The notes under the pieces were generated by a model. That model made no database searches. It was not told the origin of the DNA and was given only the letters and a program-made list of their open reading frames with translations. From Eutreptiella sp. 'Long Island Sound 2002' (Eukaryota > Euglenozoa > Euglenophyceae > Eutreptiales > Eutreptiaceae): 64,000 nucleotides of DNA. Location of the stretch: contig OZ038393.1 in the NCBI GenBank assembly GCA_964036045.1, positions 47,174,429-47,238,428 on the forward strand, in the 5' to 3' direction. This document shows positions 10,105 to 19,602 of this stretch, in pieces. A program made the translations under genes and the position numbers. Numbering within the stretch: the stretch's first letter is position 1; each line of letters opens with the position of its first letter.

Positions 10105-10310
10105 GGACGCTCTGGTGGCACCCAAGACCTGGTGTTTTGGGTACGTATCCGACTAGGGGGACGTGAATACCTGGGGGTATTGGATACTGGCGCCACAATA
10201 TCTATAGTGGCCAAGAAAACTTTACCTGGTGGGAGCCTGAAGAACACCATGACCACCGCTGCTATACGTATGGGGGATGGACATGTGGTGCACAGCTGCG
10301 GGACTGTGAA
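10102..10310 (+). CDS. pol: Pol segment 1 of Ty3 element 1: aspartic protease, N-terminal part
   Basis: Continues in the gag frame after the TGA. It reads DLVFWVRIRLGG and then VLDTGATISIV, with the catalytic Asp codon at 10183-10185. The flap region follows (MGDGHVVHSCG). At about 10297-10303 the frame must shift by -1 to continue as EVEVPMGSRTIAHRFYVMD; restoring one G in the GGG run there would rejoin the two parts. The protease would cleave Gag and Pol during particle maturation. The motif DLVFW upstream of DTGA is shared with element 2 at 63923-63937. Confidence 0.75.
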
Positions 10311-12779
10311 GTGGAGGTACCTATGGGCTCCCGGACTATCGCCCATCGGTTCTATGTGATGGACACTGAGGCTTTCGACTTTGTACTGGGGACTGACTTC
10401 TTCGTACAGCACTCCCAGATACAATCCCTGACGCTGCAAGCGCCCTACCTCCTCTACGTGGACCACGGCAGTGGCAGAGAGTCTGTGCCACTGGAGCAGT
10501 CTGAACATACCTCGAGTTACCTGAGACTATCGAAGGAGGAGCCCTCGAACATGATGGCGGCCTCCAAAACTGAGGACTATCAACTATCGGGGGAAGTCCT
10601 AGACCAAGGTCTGAAGGAGTTGGGTTACTCTCGAGAAGACCTGAGTGTGGAGTTGTTCGCCGGCGACAAGCAGCATGTACTGGACCTTTACTGCAGCAAG
10701 GGGAAGAACTGCAGCTACAAATTTTACTGGCCCTCTTTCGGGATGGCCTACGGGAACCCCAGGTTCAGTGAACTGGGGAAGGTGCTGACCAAGGTGGCCT
10801 TGAAACGTTCCCGTATGGTCCTGTGTTCCCCCGATTGGGGAGCCCATAGGGGCAACGAGTACTGGCGAAACCTCCTGGACAGGCTGACTATCAGCTCTGT
10901 TTGTTTGCCTGATGAGGCCATCTACGTGCCTTTGGGACGCAAGACGCCTATTGGGAAGCCCGGATGGGGGAGTATGCTTAGCGCGGTGGACGGAGGTCCT
11001 ACCTCCATTCCCTGGGAGGATCTGGACCCGACTCTGGTTCAGGCTATACAACGAGAAAGCGATGGACTCGCCTTGGGTGACTTGAAGGATCGCCTACGAC
11101 CTCAAGATGCTGTTGAGACTACACCCGGAGGAGATGAGTACGTCTTGACTGACACCAACGCCCCAAACTCTCCCTGCCATGTACCTGTTCCTGATGGAGT
11201 CTCTGAGTGTGGACTATCTGAGCTACCTAGCTCTATCAACTCAGAAGACGAAACTGAGCACGACCCCTTCTTCGTGCAGACCTGTGTGGAGGAAGTGGAG
11301 AACGCCGAGTACGTCGCCCCACTAAAACCCCTACTCTCCATGAGGGTGGAAGACCCCGTGGATGAAGAGCTGGACCCTCGATCCAGGCTCAGGGAGTATG
11401 TGGATTCCAAGAGGAAGTTGATGGCGAAAAAGCTATGCTACGCGAAGCCTACCCGCAGCTCCTGGCCACTGAAGCAAGGACGTATGGGAGATCTCTCCCA
11501 ATTGAAGGAGGACCTCGAACAGAAGATCACCACCTGGCAAAGGGGGGTAGATCTTAAGCTCATGAAGAGCGTGTGGGGCGCCCATGTGAGGACCCCAGAG
11601 GAGGACGACCTCTCGGAGGAATGTGTATGTGAACCCCCTCGGGCGTGCCTATGTTGCCATCGTCCACCGGAGATGGTTGAACAAGACCTTCTATATGCCT
11701 ACCAAGGGCTGAAGGACACTACCACGGGCGAAGAGTCGGTGGAGGACCACCCCCCGACGTCTATTACGCAGGGGGGAAGCAACTTACACTCTGACGAGGA
11801 CATGGAGGACAACATCAAGATATTGGACCCGCGGGTACAGAAGCTTATAAGGACCTATCTGGAGGTGTTCGGAGAACTACCCCCTCCAGCCTCATGTGAC
11901 AAGCTGGTACAGATGGACCGCAAGCTGAAACCCGAGTTCGTGGGTCACAAGATCCGGAGGAGACCCTATCCAGCTCCTAAAGAGCAGGCCGACAAGATTG
12001 AGCGACAGATACAAGAATGTATCGACGCTGGCCTAGTCCTGGAGTACAAGGACGGGGACTACCCCCTACACTGCAGCCCCTGTTTCCTGGTGGCTAAACC
12101 TGGGTCTACAGCCAAACGGCTGGTAGTGGACTATGGAGAGCTGAACAGGAAGACGCTGAACCACTCAGGGTCCATTCCCAATATGGAGTCTACCCTGGAG
12201 AAGATAGCCTCCTGCCGCTACAAGACCAAGATGGACAAGAGGAGCGGATTCTGGCAAGTGGACCTGACGCCCAACGCACAGGAACTACTGGCCTTCATCA
12301 CCCCTCAGGGGAGGGTTTTCAAGTGGAAGGTTATGCCGTTTGGCGTGGCTAACGCACCCGCTCTATTCCAAGAGCTGATGAACAAGATCTTGTCCATCCT
12401 ACGAAGGAGACCTAAGGTGCAGGAGCTCATATCCCGTGGTGCCCAGATGGAGGCTCACATCGACGATGTATGCCTCGGGACCAATACCCAGGAGGATCAC
12501 CTAATCCTCTTGGGTGAGTTCTTTGCGGTCTGCCAGGAGAACCACACACGACTCAAGCTGGAGAAGTGTGAGTTCATGCAGGAGACCATGCAGTACCTGG
12601 GGTTTGACGTTGGCTATGGGTGGTGGACCCCAGCGGCCTCTAAGGCCAAAACCCTGATGGATGCCAAGGTACGACACGAAGACCCCAAGAAAGGACTTCA
12701 TGATGTACGCAGTTTCATTGGGCATGCAACTTCTATCGCCGCCACATCAAAAACTTCACCTATACCAGTGCCGTACTGA
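10302..12779 (+). CDS. pol: Pol segment 2 of Ty3 element 1: protease end, Dam-like domain, reverse transcriptase
   Basis: Begins with the second half of the protease (FDFVLGTDFFVQHS). Between about 10590 and 11000 lies a domain reading DLSVELFAGDKQHVLDLY, then GMAYGNPRFSELGKVL, RMVLCSPDW and SAVDGG. It aligns along its length with a domain in the same place in element 3 and resembles the Dam-like methyltransferase domain of DIRS-type elements. An acidic linker of ~300 residues follows. RT starts near 11940 (IRRRPYPAPKEQADKIE) and contains VVDYGELNRKT, KMDKRSGFWQV, WKVMPFGVANAPALFQ and HIDD at 12456-12467, where most Ty3 elements have YxDD or FxDD. The frame breaks at about 12722, where one base appears lost in a GGG run within IGACNFYRR. 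Confidence 0.85.
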   Translation, partial: DCEVEVPMGSRTIAHRFYVMDTEAFDFVLGTDFFVQHSQIQSLTLQAPYLLYVDHGSGRESVPLEQSEHTSSYLRLSKEEPSNMMAASKTEDYQLSGEVLDQGLKELGYSREDLSVELFAGDKQHVLDLYCSKGKNCSYKFYWPSFGMAYGNPRFSELGKVLTKVALKRSRMVLCSPDWGAHRGNEYWRNLLDRLTISSVCLPDEAIYVPLGRKTPIGKPGWGSMLSAVDGGPTSIPWEDLDPTLVQAIQRESDGLALGDLKDRLRPQDAVETTPGGDEYVLTDTNAPNSPCHVPVPDGVSECGLSELPSSINSEDETEHDPFFVQTCVEEVENAEYVAPLKPLLSMRVEDPVDEELDPRSRLREYVDSKRKLMAKKLCYAKPTRSSWPLKQGRMGDLSQLKEDLEQKITTWQRGVDLKLMKSVWGAHVRTPEEDDLSEECVCEPPRACLCCHRPPEMVEQDLLYAYQGLKDTTTGEESVEDHPPTSITQGGSNLHSDEDMEDNIKILDPRVQKLIRTYLEVFGELPPPASCDKLVQMDRKLKPEFVGHKIRRRPYPAPKEQADKIERQIQECIDAGLVLEYKDGDYPLHCSPCFLVAKPGSTAKRLVVDYGELNRKTLNHSGSIPNMESTLEKIASCRYKTKMDKRSGFWQVDLTPNAQELLAFITPQGRVFKWKVMPFGVANAPALFQELMNKILSILRRRPKVQELISRGAQMEAHIDDVCLGTNTQEDHLILLGEFFAVCQENHTRLKLEKCEFMQETMQYLGFDVGYGWWTPAASKAKTLMDAKVRHEDPKKGLHDVRSFIGHATSIAATSKTSPIPVPY

Positions 12780-15031
12780 CGGACTTGATCAAGAAGAGTA
12801 CTACTTGGCGCTGGGGCCCACAAGAGCAACAAGCGTTTGACGAGCTCAAAGACAAGGTAGCCGACGCTAAATGCTTGGGCGTGCCTAGAGCACAAGGGGA
12901 GATTATCCTGGTGACCGACGCCAGCAATCTGGGCGGTGGTGGAACGTTGTTCCAATGGCAAGCACTAGAGAAGGAGGAGTTCGACTCGGCCATTTCTCAA
13001 TGGGGGACGGAAGGTCTCAACCGAGATGGAACCCTCAAGCACAGTTACCCTGACGACAAGTGGGTCCTAGTACCTCTGGGCCACTGGAACTGGAAGTGGA
13101 ACCAGGCCAGGGGGAACTACTCCACCTATGAGCAGGAATTGCTCGCGGGTATGCTGGTGCTATCCTCACAAGCACGACCTTTGGGGAGTAACCCTGTGGT
13201 CTGGCTGTGCGACCAAGAACCGGTCCGCAGTTTCCAGAAGGGTCCCCAACCTGAGAAGGCCAAGCTACGGCGCTGGTGGACCTACCTCAGTCAACTACGG
13301 CTGACGGTACACCATATCCAGGGAGTGAAGAAGGAGTGCGCCGACTACATCAGCCGCAACAACTTCGACGCCCCGATTGGTGCCTGGTCTGAAGCGCTGG
13401 CTAAGGAGGCGTTCAGCCGTATGGACGTCCACTTGGACCTCAACATGACGATGATACGCCCCCTGGATGGACTCCAACAATCGGAGTACCTGAAGGAGTT
13501 TGGGGATATCTACAAGCGCCTGGAGAAACGCCTTGAACCCCTCCTGGTCAACCAAGACCAGTGGAAGAGGGACAACAGCTACCTCTGGCACGAGGACCGC
13601 ATTGTGGTGCCTAGTGATCGAGTCCCAGCGCTGCTGAAGTGGACCCATGAGTCCAGCGGTCATGTGGGTGCTGACCGTACCCTGAGGCTGTTCAAGCAGT
13701 GGTTCCACACTACGTGGACTGATGACCAACTGCAGAAAACCCTCCAGCCTATCGTGGACAAGTGCCCGTGCAGGTCCTGTAAACCAGGGGATATCAGGGA
13801 CAGAGGTCTCTACTCAACCCTGCCCATCCCTCACTGTGCTAACAGTGTTCCATACGTGGGCTACACGGAGATGCCGAAGTTCGGGGGCTATGACTTCGCC
13901 CTCGTGGTAACCTGTGGGTTGACCAGGTTTACCAGGGTGTTCCCATGTACCAAGCACATTACCGGGGAGGAGACTATCAAGATACTCCTGGAGGAGTGGT
14001 TTTGTGTCTATGGGGCGCCCAAGGAGATCAACTCCGATGAGGACGTACGAGTACGCTCAGACACTGGCTGGTACAAGAGGGTCCTGAGATCCCTCAATGT
14101 CCAGGTGTCTACGGGGATTCCCTACTCTCACACGAGCAACCCCCTATGTGAGCGACAGATCCGTGTCCTCAAGGAGAATGTAAGGATCTGGTGCAAAACT
14201 GAACGCACCAGAGACTGGGTGAGACTACTCCCCGTCATATCCTTGATGATGAACTCTCAAGAGAGTTCAGCTACTGGCTACTCGCCCCATGAGCTATTCC
14301 TAGGGCGCCCGGCATGGTTCCTACATGCCCCCTTTCCAGAGGACACCCATTCTTTTGTGGGTGAATGGGTCCAAGAGCAACAAGGGAAGGTGGACAAGGC
14401 CAAGGCTATGCTCCAGAGAGTGAGGGAGCGTCAGTGGAACAAGAAGAACAAGCACCGAGTACCGGCCACCTGCCAAGAGGGGGACTGGGTGCTGGTGCAC
14501 CACAGTCGACTACCCGCCTGGCCACGCTCTACCAGCGATGACCCATACTTCGGGCCGTACAAGATTTTATCTGTGGATGGACACCGTATCACCGTGCGGT
14601 GTTCTCCCCGTCTAGGGGGGACCCTGGTGTGCGCTGCTCAACACCTGAAGCGCTACTATGATCCTGAAGACCTCTGTGGGGAGGAGTGGGAGCTGAACGA
14701 CGAGGAAATCGCCGCTCTGGACCTACAAGGGGCAGCCAGCCCTATGGAAGTTGAAGGTGAACTCCCCGACATGAACGCCGAGGAGATGGCTAACGAGGGC
14801 TTCTACTTGGTGAAGTCTGTCCTACGCCACCGCTATCGCCAGAGTTGGCGCTTCCTCACCCTCTGGGAAGGGTTTGGAGTCGAAGAGGCCACCTGGGAGC
14901 CCTTCTCTGCATTTCTTCTACCTGAGGGACGCCTAAACTCAGTTCTGGTTGACTACTTGTCCCAGAACAACCTTGGTGAGTTGTTGAGGCTCGCTGAGAC
15001 GCTTGCCTCCAAGACTAAAGCTAGCGACTGA
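12722..15031 (+). CDS. pol: Pol segment 3 of Ty3 element 1: RNase H, integrase, chromodomain
   Basis: Opens with ACNFYRRHIKNF, the classic tether just after RT. RNase H shows ILVTDASNLGGGG, STYEQELLAGML, CDQEPVRSF and ECADYISR. Integrase has an HH-CC zinc domain (THESSGHVGADRT ... CPCRSC, about 13640-13780). Its core has NSDEDVRVRSDTGW for the second Asp and NPLCERQIRVLKENVR for the Glu. The position of the first catalytic Asp reads VGYTEMP, so that Asp seems replaced by Gly. A GPY-type module (YFGPYKIL) lies near 14555. A chromodomain with GFYLVKSVLRHRYRQSW and WEGFGVEEATWEPF (about 14800-14910) follows, which in chromoviruses directs insertion to particular chromatin. Ends in TGA at 15029-15031. 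Confidence 0.87.
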   Translation, partial: ACNFYRRHIKNFTYTSAVLTDLIKKSTTWRWGPQEQQAFDELKDKVADAKCLGVPRAQGEIILVTDASNLGGGGTLFQWQALEKEEFDSAISQWGTEGLNRDGTLKHSYPDDKWVLVPLGHWNWKWNQARGNYSTYEQELLAGMLVLSSQARPLGSNPVVWLCDQEPVRSFQKGPQPEKAKLRRWWTYLSQLRLTVHHIQGVKKECADYISRNNFDAPIGAWSEALAKEAFSRMDVHLDLNMTMIRPLDGLQQSEYLKEFGDIYKRLEKRLEPLLVNQDQWKRDNSYLWHEDRIVVPSDRVPALLKWTHESSGHVGADRTLRLFKQWFHTTWTDDQLQKTLQPIVDKCPCRSCKPGDIRDRGLYSTLPIPHCANSVPYVGYTEMPKFGGYDFALVVTCGLTRFTRVFPCTKHITGEETIKILLEEWFCVYGAPKEINSDEDVRVRSDTGWYKRVLRSLNVQVSTGIPYSHTSNPLCERQIRVLKENVRIWCKTERTRDWVRLLPVISLMMNSQESSATGYSPHELFLGRPAWFLHAPFPEDTHSFVGEWVQEQQGKVDKAKAMLQRVRERQWNKKNKHRVPATCQEGDWVLVHHSRLPAWPRSTSDDPYFGPYKILSVDGHRITVRCSPRLGGTLVCAAQHLKRYYDPEDLCGEEWELNDEEIAALDLQGAASPMEVEGELPDMNAEEMANEGFYLVKSVLRHRYRQSWRFLTLWEGFGVEEATWEPFSAFLLPEGRLNSVLVDYLSQNNLGELLRLAETLASKTKASD

Positions 15032-17282
15032 GCCTTACCCTTACCTGCCAAAGCGTATGTGTGAGTGTGCTATTCCTAAGGTCCTGAGAGCAAGCCGCAG
15101 AAGTGGTGTCCTAATTATACCCAAGTCTGCACGCTTGCTAAACCTGGAGGGTTGGCTTATTGATGCCACGGGGTACGCCTCGGGTCTCCCCTCCCCTAAG
15201 CGCCCAATTTCTGTGCTGGCGCAAAACCTTTGGGGAATACCCAGCGTACTAATCCAGGTATTGTTTTCCCTACCTATCTGTCTACTACAGGGAGGGGTGG
15301 CCAAAAGCTATGAAGGCATGAAAACGCCGTTTTGCTAAGTGGCCAAAACACTGACCTAACCACTGCCGGAGCCCACCAACCCTGCTAAAATTGCAGGAAA
15401 CGGGTGGGACAGTGACACACGCACTACAGGTCCTACACACCCTACAGTGGCACCATCCTGGTGGGCGAGCACTGGGGCAACTGGCTCAAGCCCCCCCTCA
15501 GGACTACCACTCCTACACGCACACTCTACTTGGTAATGTTGAAGAACATGTCGTGGGTCCTAGCGGCCCTCCTGTGAAGAGGGCAAGAGAACACAGCGCT
15601 GCTAAGCAACTGTGGCCTAACAGGGGACGCCACAACGCGTTTCCCCTGATAGGGGTTGGAGGGAAGAGGTGCTCTTGCGTGCACGGCGCAGATGTCGAAG
15701 GAGTCGGACTCCCTGCTCTGCCACAGGCAGAGGGTAGTTACTTGTTTGTGTGATCTGCGCCCTTGTTTAGCAGGGCATGAAAAAAATGGTATGCTGCTGC
15801 ACCAATCACCCTACCTGCCCACCTGTAAAACAAAGGCAAATGAAGGGGCGTTTGCGGCGGAGGAACCAAGCCACTCTCCACGTATTATACGCTTCTCAGA
15901 GTGACCTATAATACACTGTCCGCAAACACGCTGAAGAATCAGCTACCCCTGTCAAGCAAGCAAGCGTTAGGGGATTCCTCAAGTTCTCTTAAAGAACGTA
16001 CCGAGGAGCCCCTGGGTAGCCTAAACAAGGTTTACCGTGCGCACTTTGCGTGGCCTACCCTTTAATGCGTGTGCGAATGCGCGAGCATGCACTTATATCG
16101 TGGGCACACCTGCCCATCTGAACCTTAATCACGAACTCCACCAGGGGGTGGCCCCGCCTCGGCTTACTCACCTTACCTACCGCTGGAGAGAGAGAGAGCA
16201 AGTGAGGGGCGCACGCTAAGACCGTTGCTATGCACTTGTGTGTATGTCTAATCACCCTGATCTGACCTCTAATCATCTGCAATCTTTCTAATCAATCCCT
16301 CTATCGCGTCCTATCGTTGTTAGCGCTGCTACAAGACTCGTTCACGGAGACACGAGACGAGCAGTGTGTATGCGGCATACGAGACGAGCATACCTGTAGT
16401 TTATACCTGATTCATTGAAATCTTTTCGATTGATTTTCGAATTCTTGAATTTTCGACACTTCTATTGGTGTGGGTGGAATCTGTATGTTTATTCTTTAAT
16501 GTGTGTCTCGTCATTTTCAAGACTACGTGAGACATACGTTTATAATTCCATTATTTCTCCATTTTCCGGCGCTTCGCTAGGAGCCGCTCCTGCGCGCCGC
16601 CTTTTTATGCGTATGAATTTCTGGATTTAAAAAATCCAGAGATGACTATAATTTTTATAAAAATGTGCTTCTGATGCACAATTGGATTCTGCTCAGGTGT
16701 GTTATTTCAGAAAAATTCTAGGCCGTCATTTGACGGATTTTGGTGTCCTCGCTTCGCTTTTGCGTGGATTCGTCCATAATTCTCCCATTCCTGCCTCTGC
16801 AGATACCCACGCGCAGCCTCGCTGAGTAGGCCGTGTTCAGGCCGAAGCGCAGCAGCCTGGAGAGACTGAGCAGAACCCAAGACCCCACCAAGGGGCAATT
16901 TAATTTTTTTCACGACTCCCTTCGCCCTAAGACAGGTCACAGGTTGCCAGCAGGGTTACGAGAACCCATGCGAGTGTGTATATTGTGTCTTGCGTTGGGT
17001 TTGTGTCGCGCTGCGTCTTGGAGGGAGGGATGCATATGCACATGTTTTGGCATGCTCCCATACTAACCCAACCAAGCCACAGGAGCCCCGGCAGCGCCAT
17101 GAGCGCTGAGTCTTCTGTAGGAAATGTTACAAACAGAGCAGCAAAAGAGCGCCAGCCATGGTGAGGGCCCATTTTTCTGTGTGAAGGAAGCTATAGGTAT
17201 TTTAAAGTAGGTGTGGAAACCAAGGAAAGGCCAAGAAAAATTCCCTTTTTCCTAAAATGCGACAGTGGTGGCCACCACAGCA
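15032..17282 (+). other. 3' non-coding region of Ty3 element 1
   Basis: About 2.25 kb between pol and the polypurine tract. No frame of credible coding content; the longest open stretches are ~110 codons and unlike gag-pol in composition. No repeat of another family recognised. Confidence 0.7.
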
Positions 17283-17283
17283 C

Positions 17284-17291
17284 AAGGGGGG
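17284..17291 (+). other. Polypurine tract of Ty3 element 1
   Basis: AAGGGGGG ends exactly where the 3' LTR starts with AGTAAG, as expected for the plus-strand primer. Confidence 0.85.
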
Positions 17292-18078
17292 AGTAAGAAA
17301 AAGTGCTTTTCCATTGCTTTGAGGCATACTCTAGTTGTATTAGAGAGGCACTGAGCATCCATGCATTTCTATCTTAGTATTGGTCCAACCAAAACTGGTG
17401 ATAACACATTTTGACCTATGGAACCAAACACCCAATCAGGATATGGAGTGGACCCCTTAATCCCCTTTCAATGTGAGGCAACTCATCTTTTCCTGAGTTG
17501 ACTGAGAACTGACATATCCAAGGCAGAGCCTATGAATTTATCTATGTTTTTCCATGAATTCCTAGCTATCCTAGTGGTATGCACCCTAGGGGGCTGGGCA
17601 CCTCTTTTTGAGAGGTCCTGGGTTCAATTCCTGGTCAGCCTAGCTAAGTAGGAAGATCCCATGTGACATGGCAGTGACCTCATCGCCACATGCCCTGCCA
17701 CCTCAGCACATATGGGACGCAAAACAAAGAGTGCACATCTCCTGAGATGGCACTATGGAGAGAGAGTGACCATGGGGCAGTTTTCCAACTCATTTGCAAA
17801 ACATTTTAGCTATCTTTGCGAATATACATTCCGATTTGACCTGAGTTGCAGTTTCTTTGAATATCCTATCATCTTTTACTGTTTACACTGCAGCCCTTCA
17901 TGCTTTGATCCTGAATTCTCTTCTCCTTGCATACTTCTGGCTTGGGCTATCCTGGATTGACTTTATTTCATCAAACAAAAGGTTTTCATCCCCAAAAACA
18001 AGCAGCAGGAAACCCTACACCAGCAGCAAGCAGCAGGAGAGACAAAAACACAGTGCTGAAACCACTATAAACTTTTCT
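17292..18078 (+). repeat. 3' LTR of Ty3 element 1
   Basis: A 787-bp copy of the 5' LTR, followed directly by the second TTATG target copy. It carries the second tRNA-like segment (17561-17648). Confidence 0.93.
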
Positions 18079-18905
18079 TTATGAACTGCCTCCAACAGGA
18101 GCTGCAGACCGCGTTATACTTCTCAGATCTCGACCCATCCCTGCTGCCAGTACACCCACAGGCACGACGTGCCTAACACCTGCTTGAACTAACTGCCCCT
18201 CCTGGACAGGGTGGCACGGTGGTATGACCCGCGAGGTATAGACATACTCCCGGAATACACCATATGCCCCTGCGACCTCCAATAGCCAGAGACGTGGAAA
18301 CACTTCAAACAATGCCCGCTGGCTCAGGGAGGCAACCACCTGGCCACGTGGAAGCCGGAGGATACCATAGCACAAAACGCCGCATGGGGCCCGACCGCGC
18401 CGCCGACAAATGAAGTCTGGCGCCTGATCTGGCAACCGGAAATCAAGGAAGCGGTGCTCAGGGGAGCGATACCGCTCCAGCTCTACAGAGTCACCGCTGA
18501 CCACGCTTGGAGCCCAAAGGCACAGTACGTCACATGCAACTCACCGCCATCAAGAGGGCAGATGCACAGCTGCAGCACCGTGTCCAGCTGTACACACCGG
18601 AGACACAACAGGCCTCCCACGACCACGATATGTATTACAATCTCCCCATACATTACCAGCCAGCGCAACACAGCAACTACCCACACACACTGACACATGG
18701 CAACCCCCGGAAAAGTGCAACCGCCCCACCAACGACACCGCACTGCACGAAGGCGCGCAAACTGCCATAAAGTAATTTGATTGTTCCACGACCTGTACCC
18801 CTCCCCAGGATACCCGCCGGTGAAGCGCCGCATCCGCGGGAACCTGGGAACTCGTGCAACGTCTGCTCGGAAATAGTAGACGACAACGACGCCCCTCTTC
18901 TTGGG
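18079..18905 (+). pseudogene. LINE-A (part 3): C-terminal zinc knuckle remnant
   Basis: The continuation of LINE-A after element 1. Near 18270-18340 it reads CPCDLQ, a stop, then PETWKHFKQCPLAQGG and LATWKPEDTI. This matches CPCDRTTPEDWEHFKKCPLH and LVGWSPAETL in LINE-B, the C-terminal C-x2-C...H-x3-C knuckle of its ORF2. The flanking WRLIWQPEIKEAVLRGAI likewise matches the HLFRDPLVKEATMRGVV region. Several stops and frame changes; non-functional. The 3' end of the element is not clear; it stops at or before repeat X near 18911. Confidence 0.72.
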
Positions 18906-18910
18906 CATGA

Positions 18911-19602
18911 AGTAATAAGTCAGGGCATTTAGGCCTCTCAGAAGCTTTTCGCAGGATCTATACTAGACCTCCGCAAGCTTCAAGATCCTAGAGCACTAGG
19001 ATATTTGCTCATATTTGGCTTATATTCCAAGCCTAGATCCTACTGCTAGAGTCTACTGCTCTTTGGTACACTACAGAGAGCAGAGATCTAGGATACATCA
19101 GTAGCCATACATGAATAATTACCTTCCATATGATTATGATGTGATTTGATCATATTGTAAGACATTTTAGAAGTTTGTAATGTATTAGAAGCTATTTTGA
19201 AGGTATTTTGAAGCTTCAGATGGCCTGTCGCGACTGTTGCCGTCTCTTGCCGCCGACAGCAATTTACGTAATATTGACAAGGCCTGTGATAAGATAGACT
19301 ACTCAAAAAACTGCTAAAATATAGGTTTTATTGCCTTTTTTTTGACAATTTATTGTTATATCAATTTTCTTGTTATTTAGGCATGTGAACCCGTACCACT
19401 GGACCAGCCAGTTGGTCCAGCTCAATGTTCGTTCAAGACTTCGTCTTCTTGCTGTTGCCTACTTTGTGCTTGCCAAGGGAATCAATTGGAATAGAGAAAT
19501 TCATTTAAAACAATTTGATTTTAAAGTGCAAGACAAGGACAAAAGGGTTTATTGTGCGCCCTAAGTAAGTTGGCAATACAGTCTAAGTACAAGCACAAAA
19601 CA
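18911..19602 (+). repeat. Left LTR-like copy of element X
   Basis: It aligns with 35442-35648 from GTAATAAGTCAGGGCATTTA onward, and with 45161-45641 through the shared end GTCTAAGTACAAGCACAA. It is uninterrupted, so positions 19121-19144 show the empty site of the LINE-B insertion, with one base different from the duplicated target. Confidence 0.75.

Larger units (their letters stand above)
6734..18078 (+). mobile_element. Ty3 element 1: near-complete chromovirus-like LTR retrotransposon
   Basis: An 11.3-kb element with two 787-bp LTRs, a 5-bp target duplication TTATG (6729-6733 and 18079-18083), a primer-binding site, gag, pol and a polypurine tract. It is inserted in sense orientation within LINE-A, whose reading picks up again immediately after the right target copy. 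I count about 18 substitutions and no indels between the two LTRs (roughly 2.3%), so it is fairly young. The domain order protease, RT, RNase H, integrase, chromodomain places it with Ty3/gypsy chromoviruses (established family knowledge). Two single-base frame breaks interrupt pol. Confidence 0.93.
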
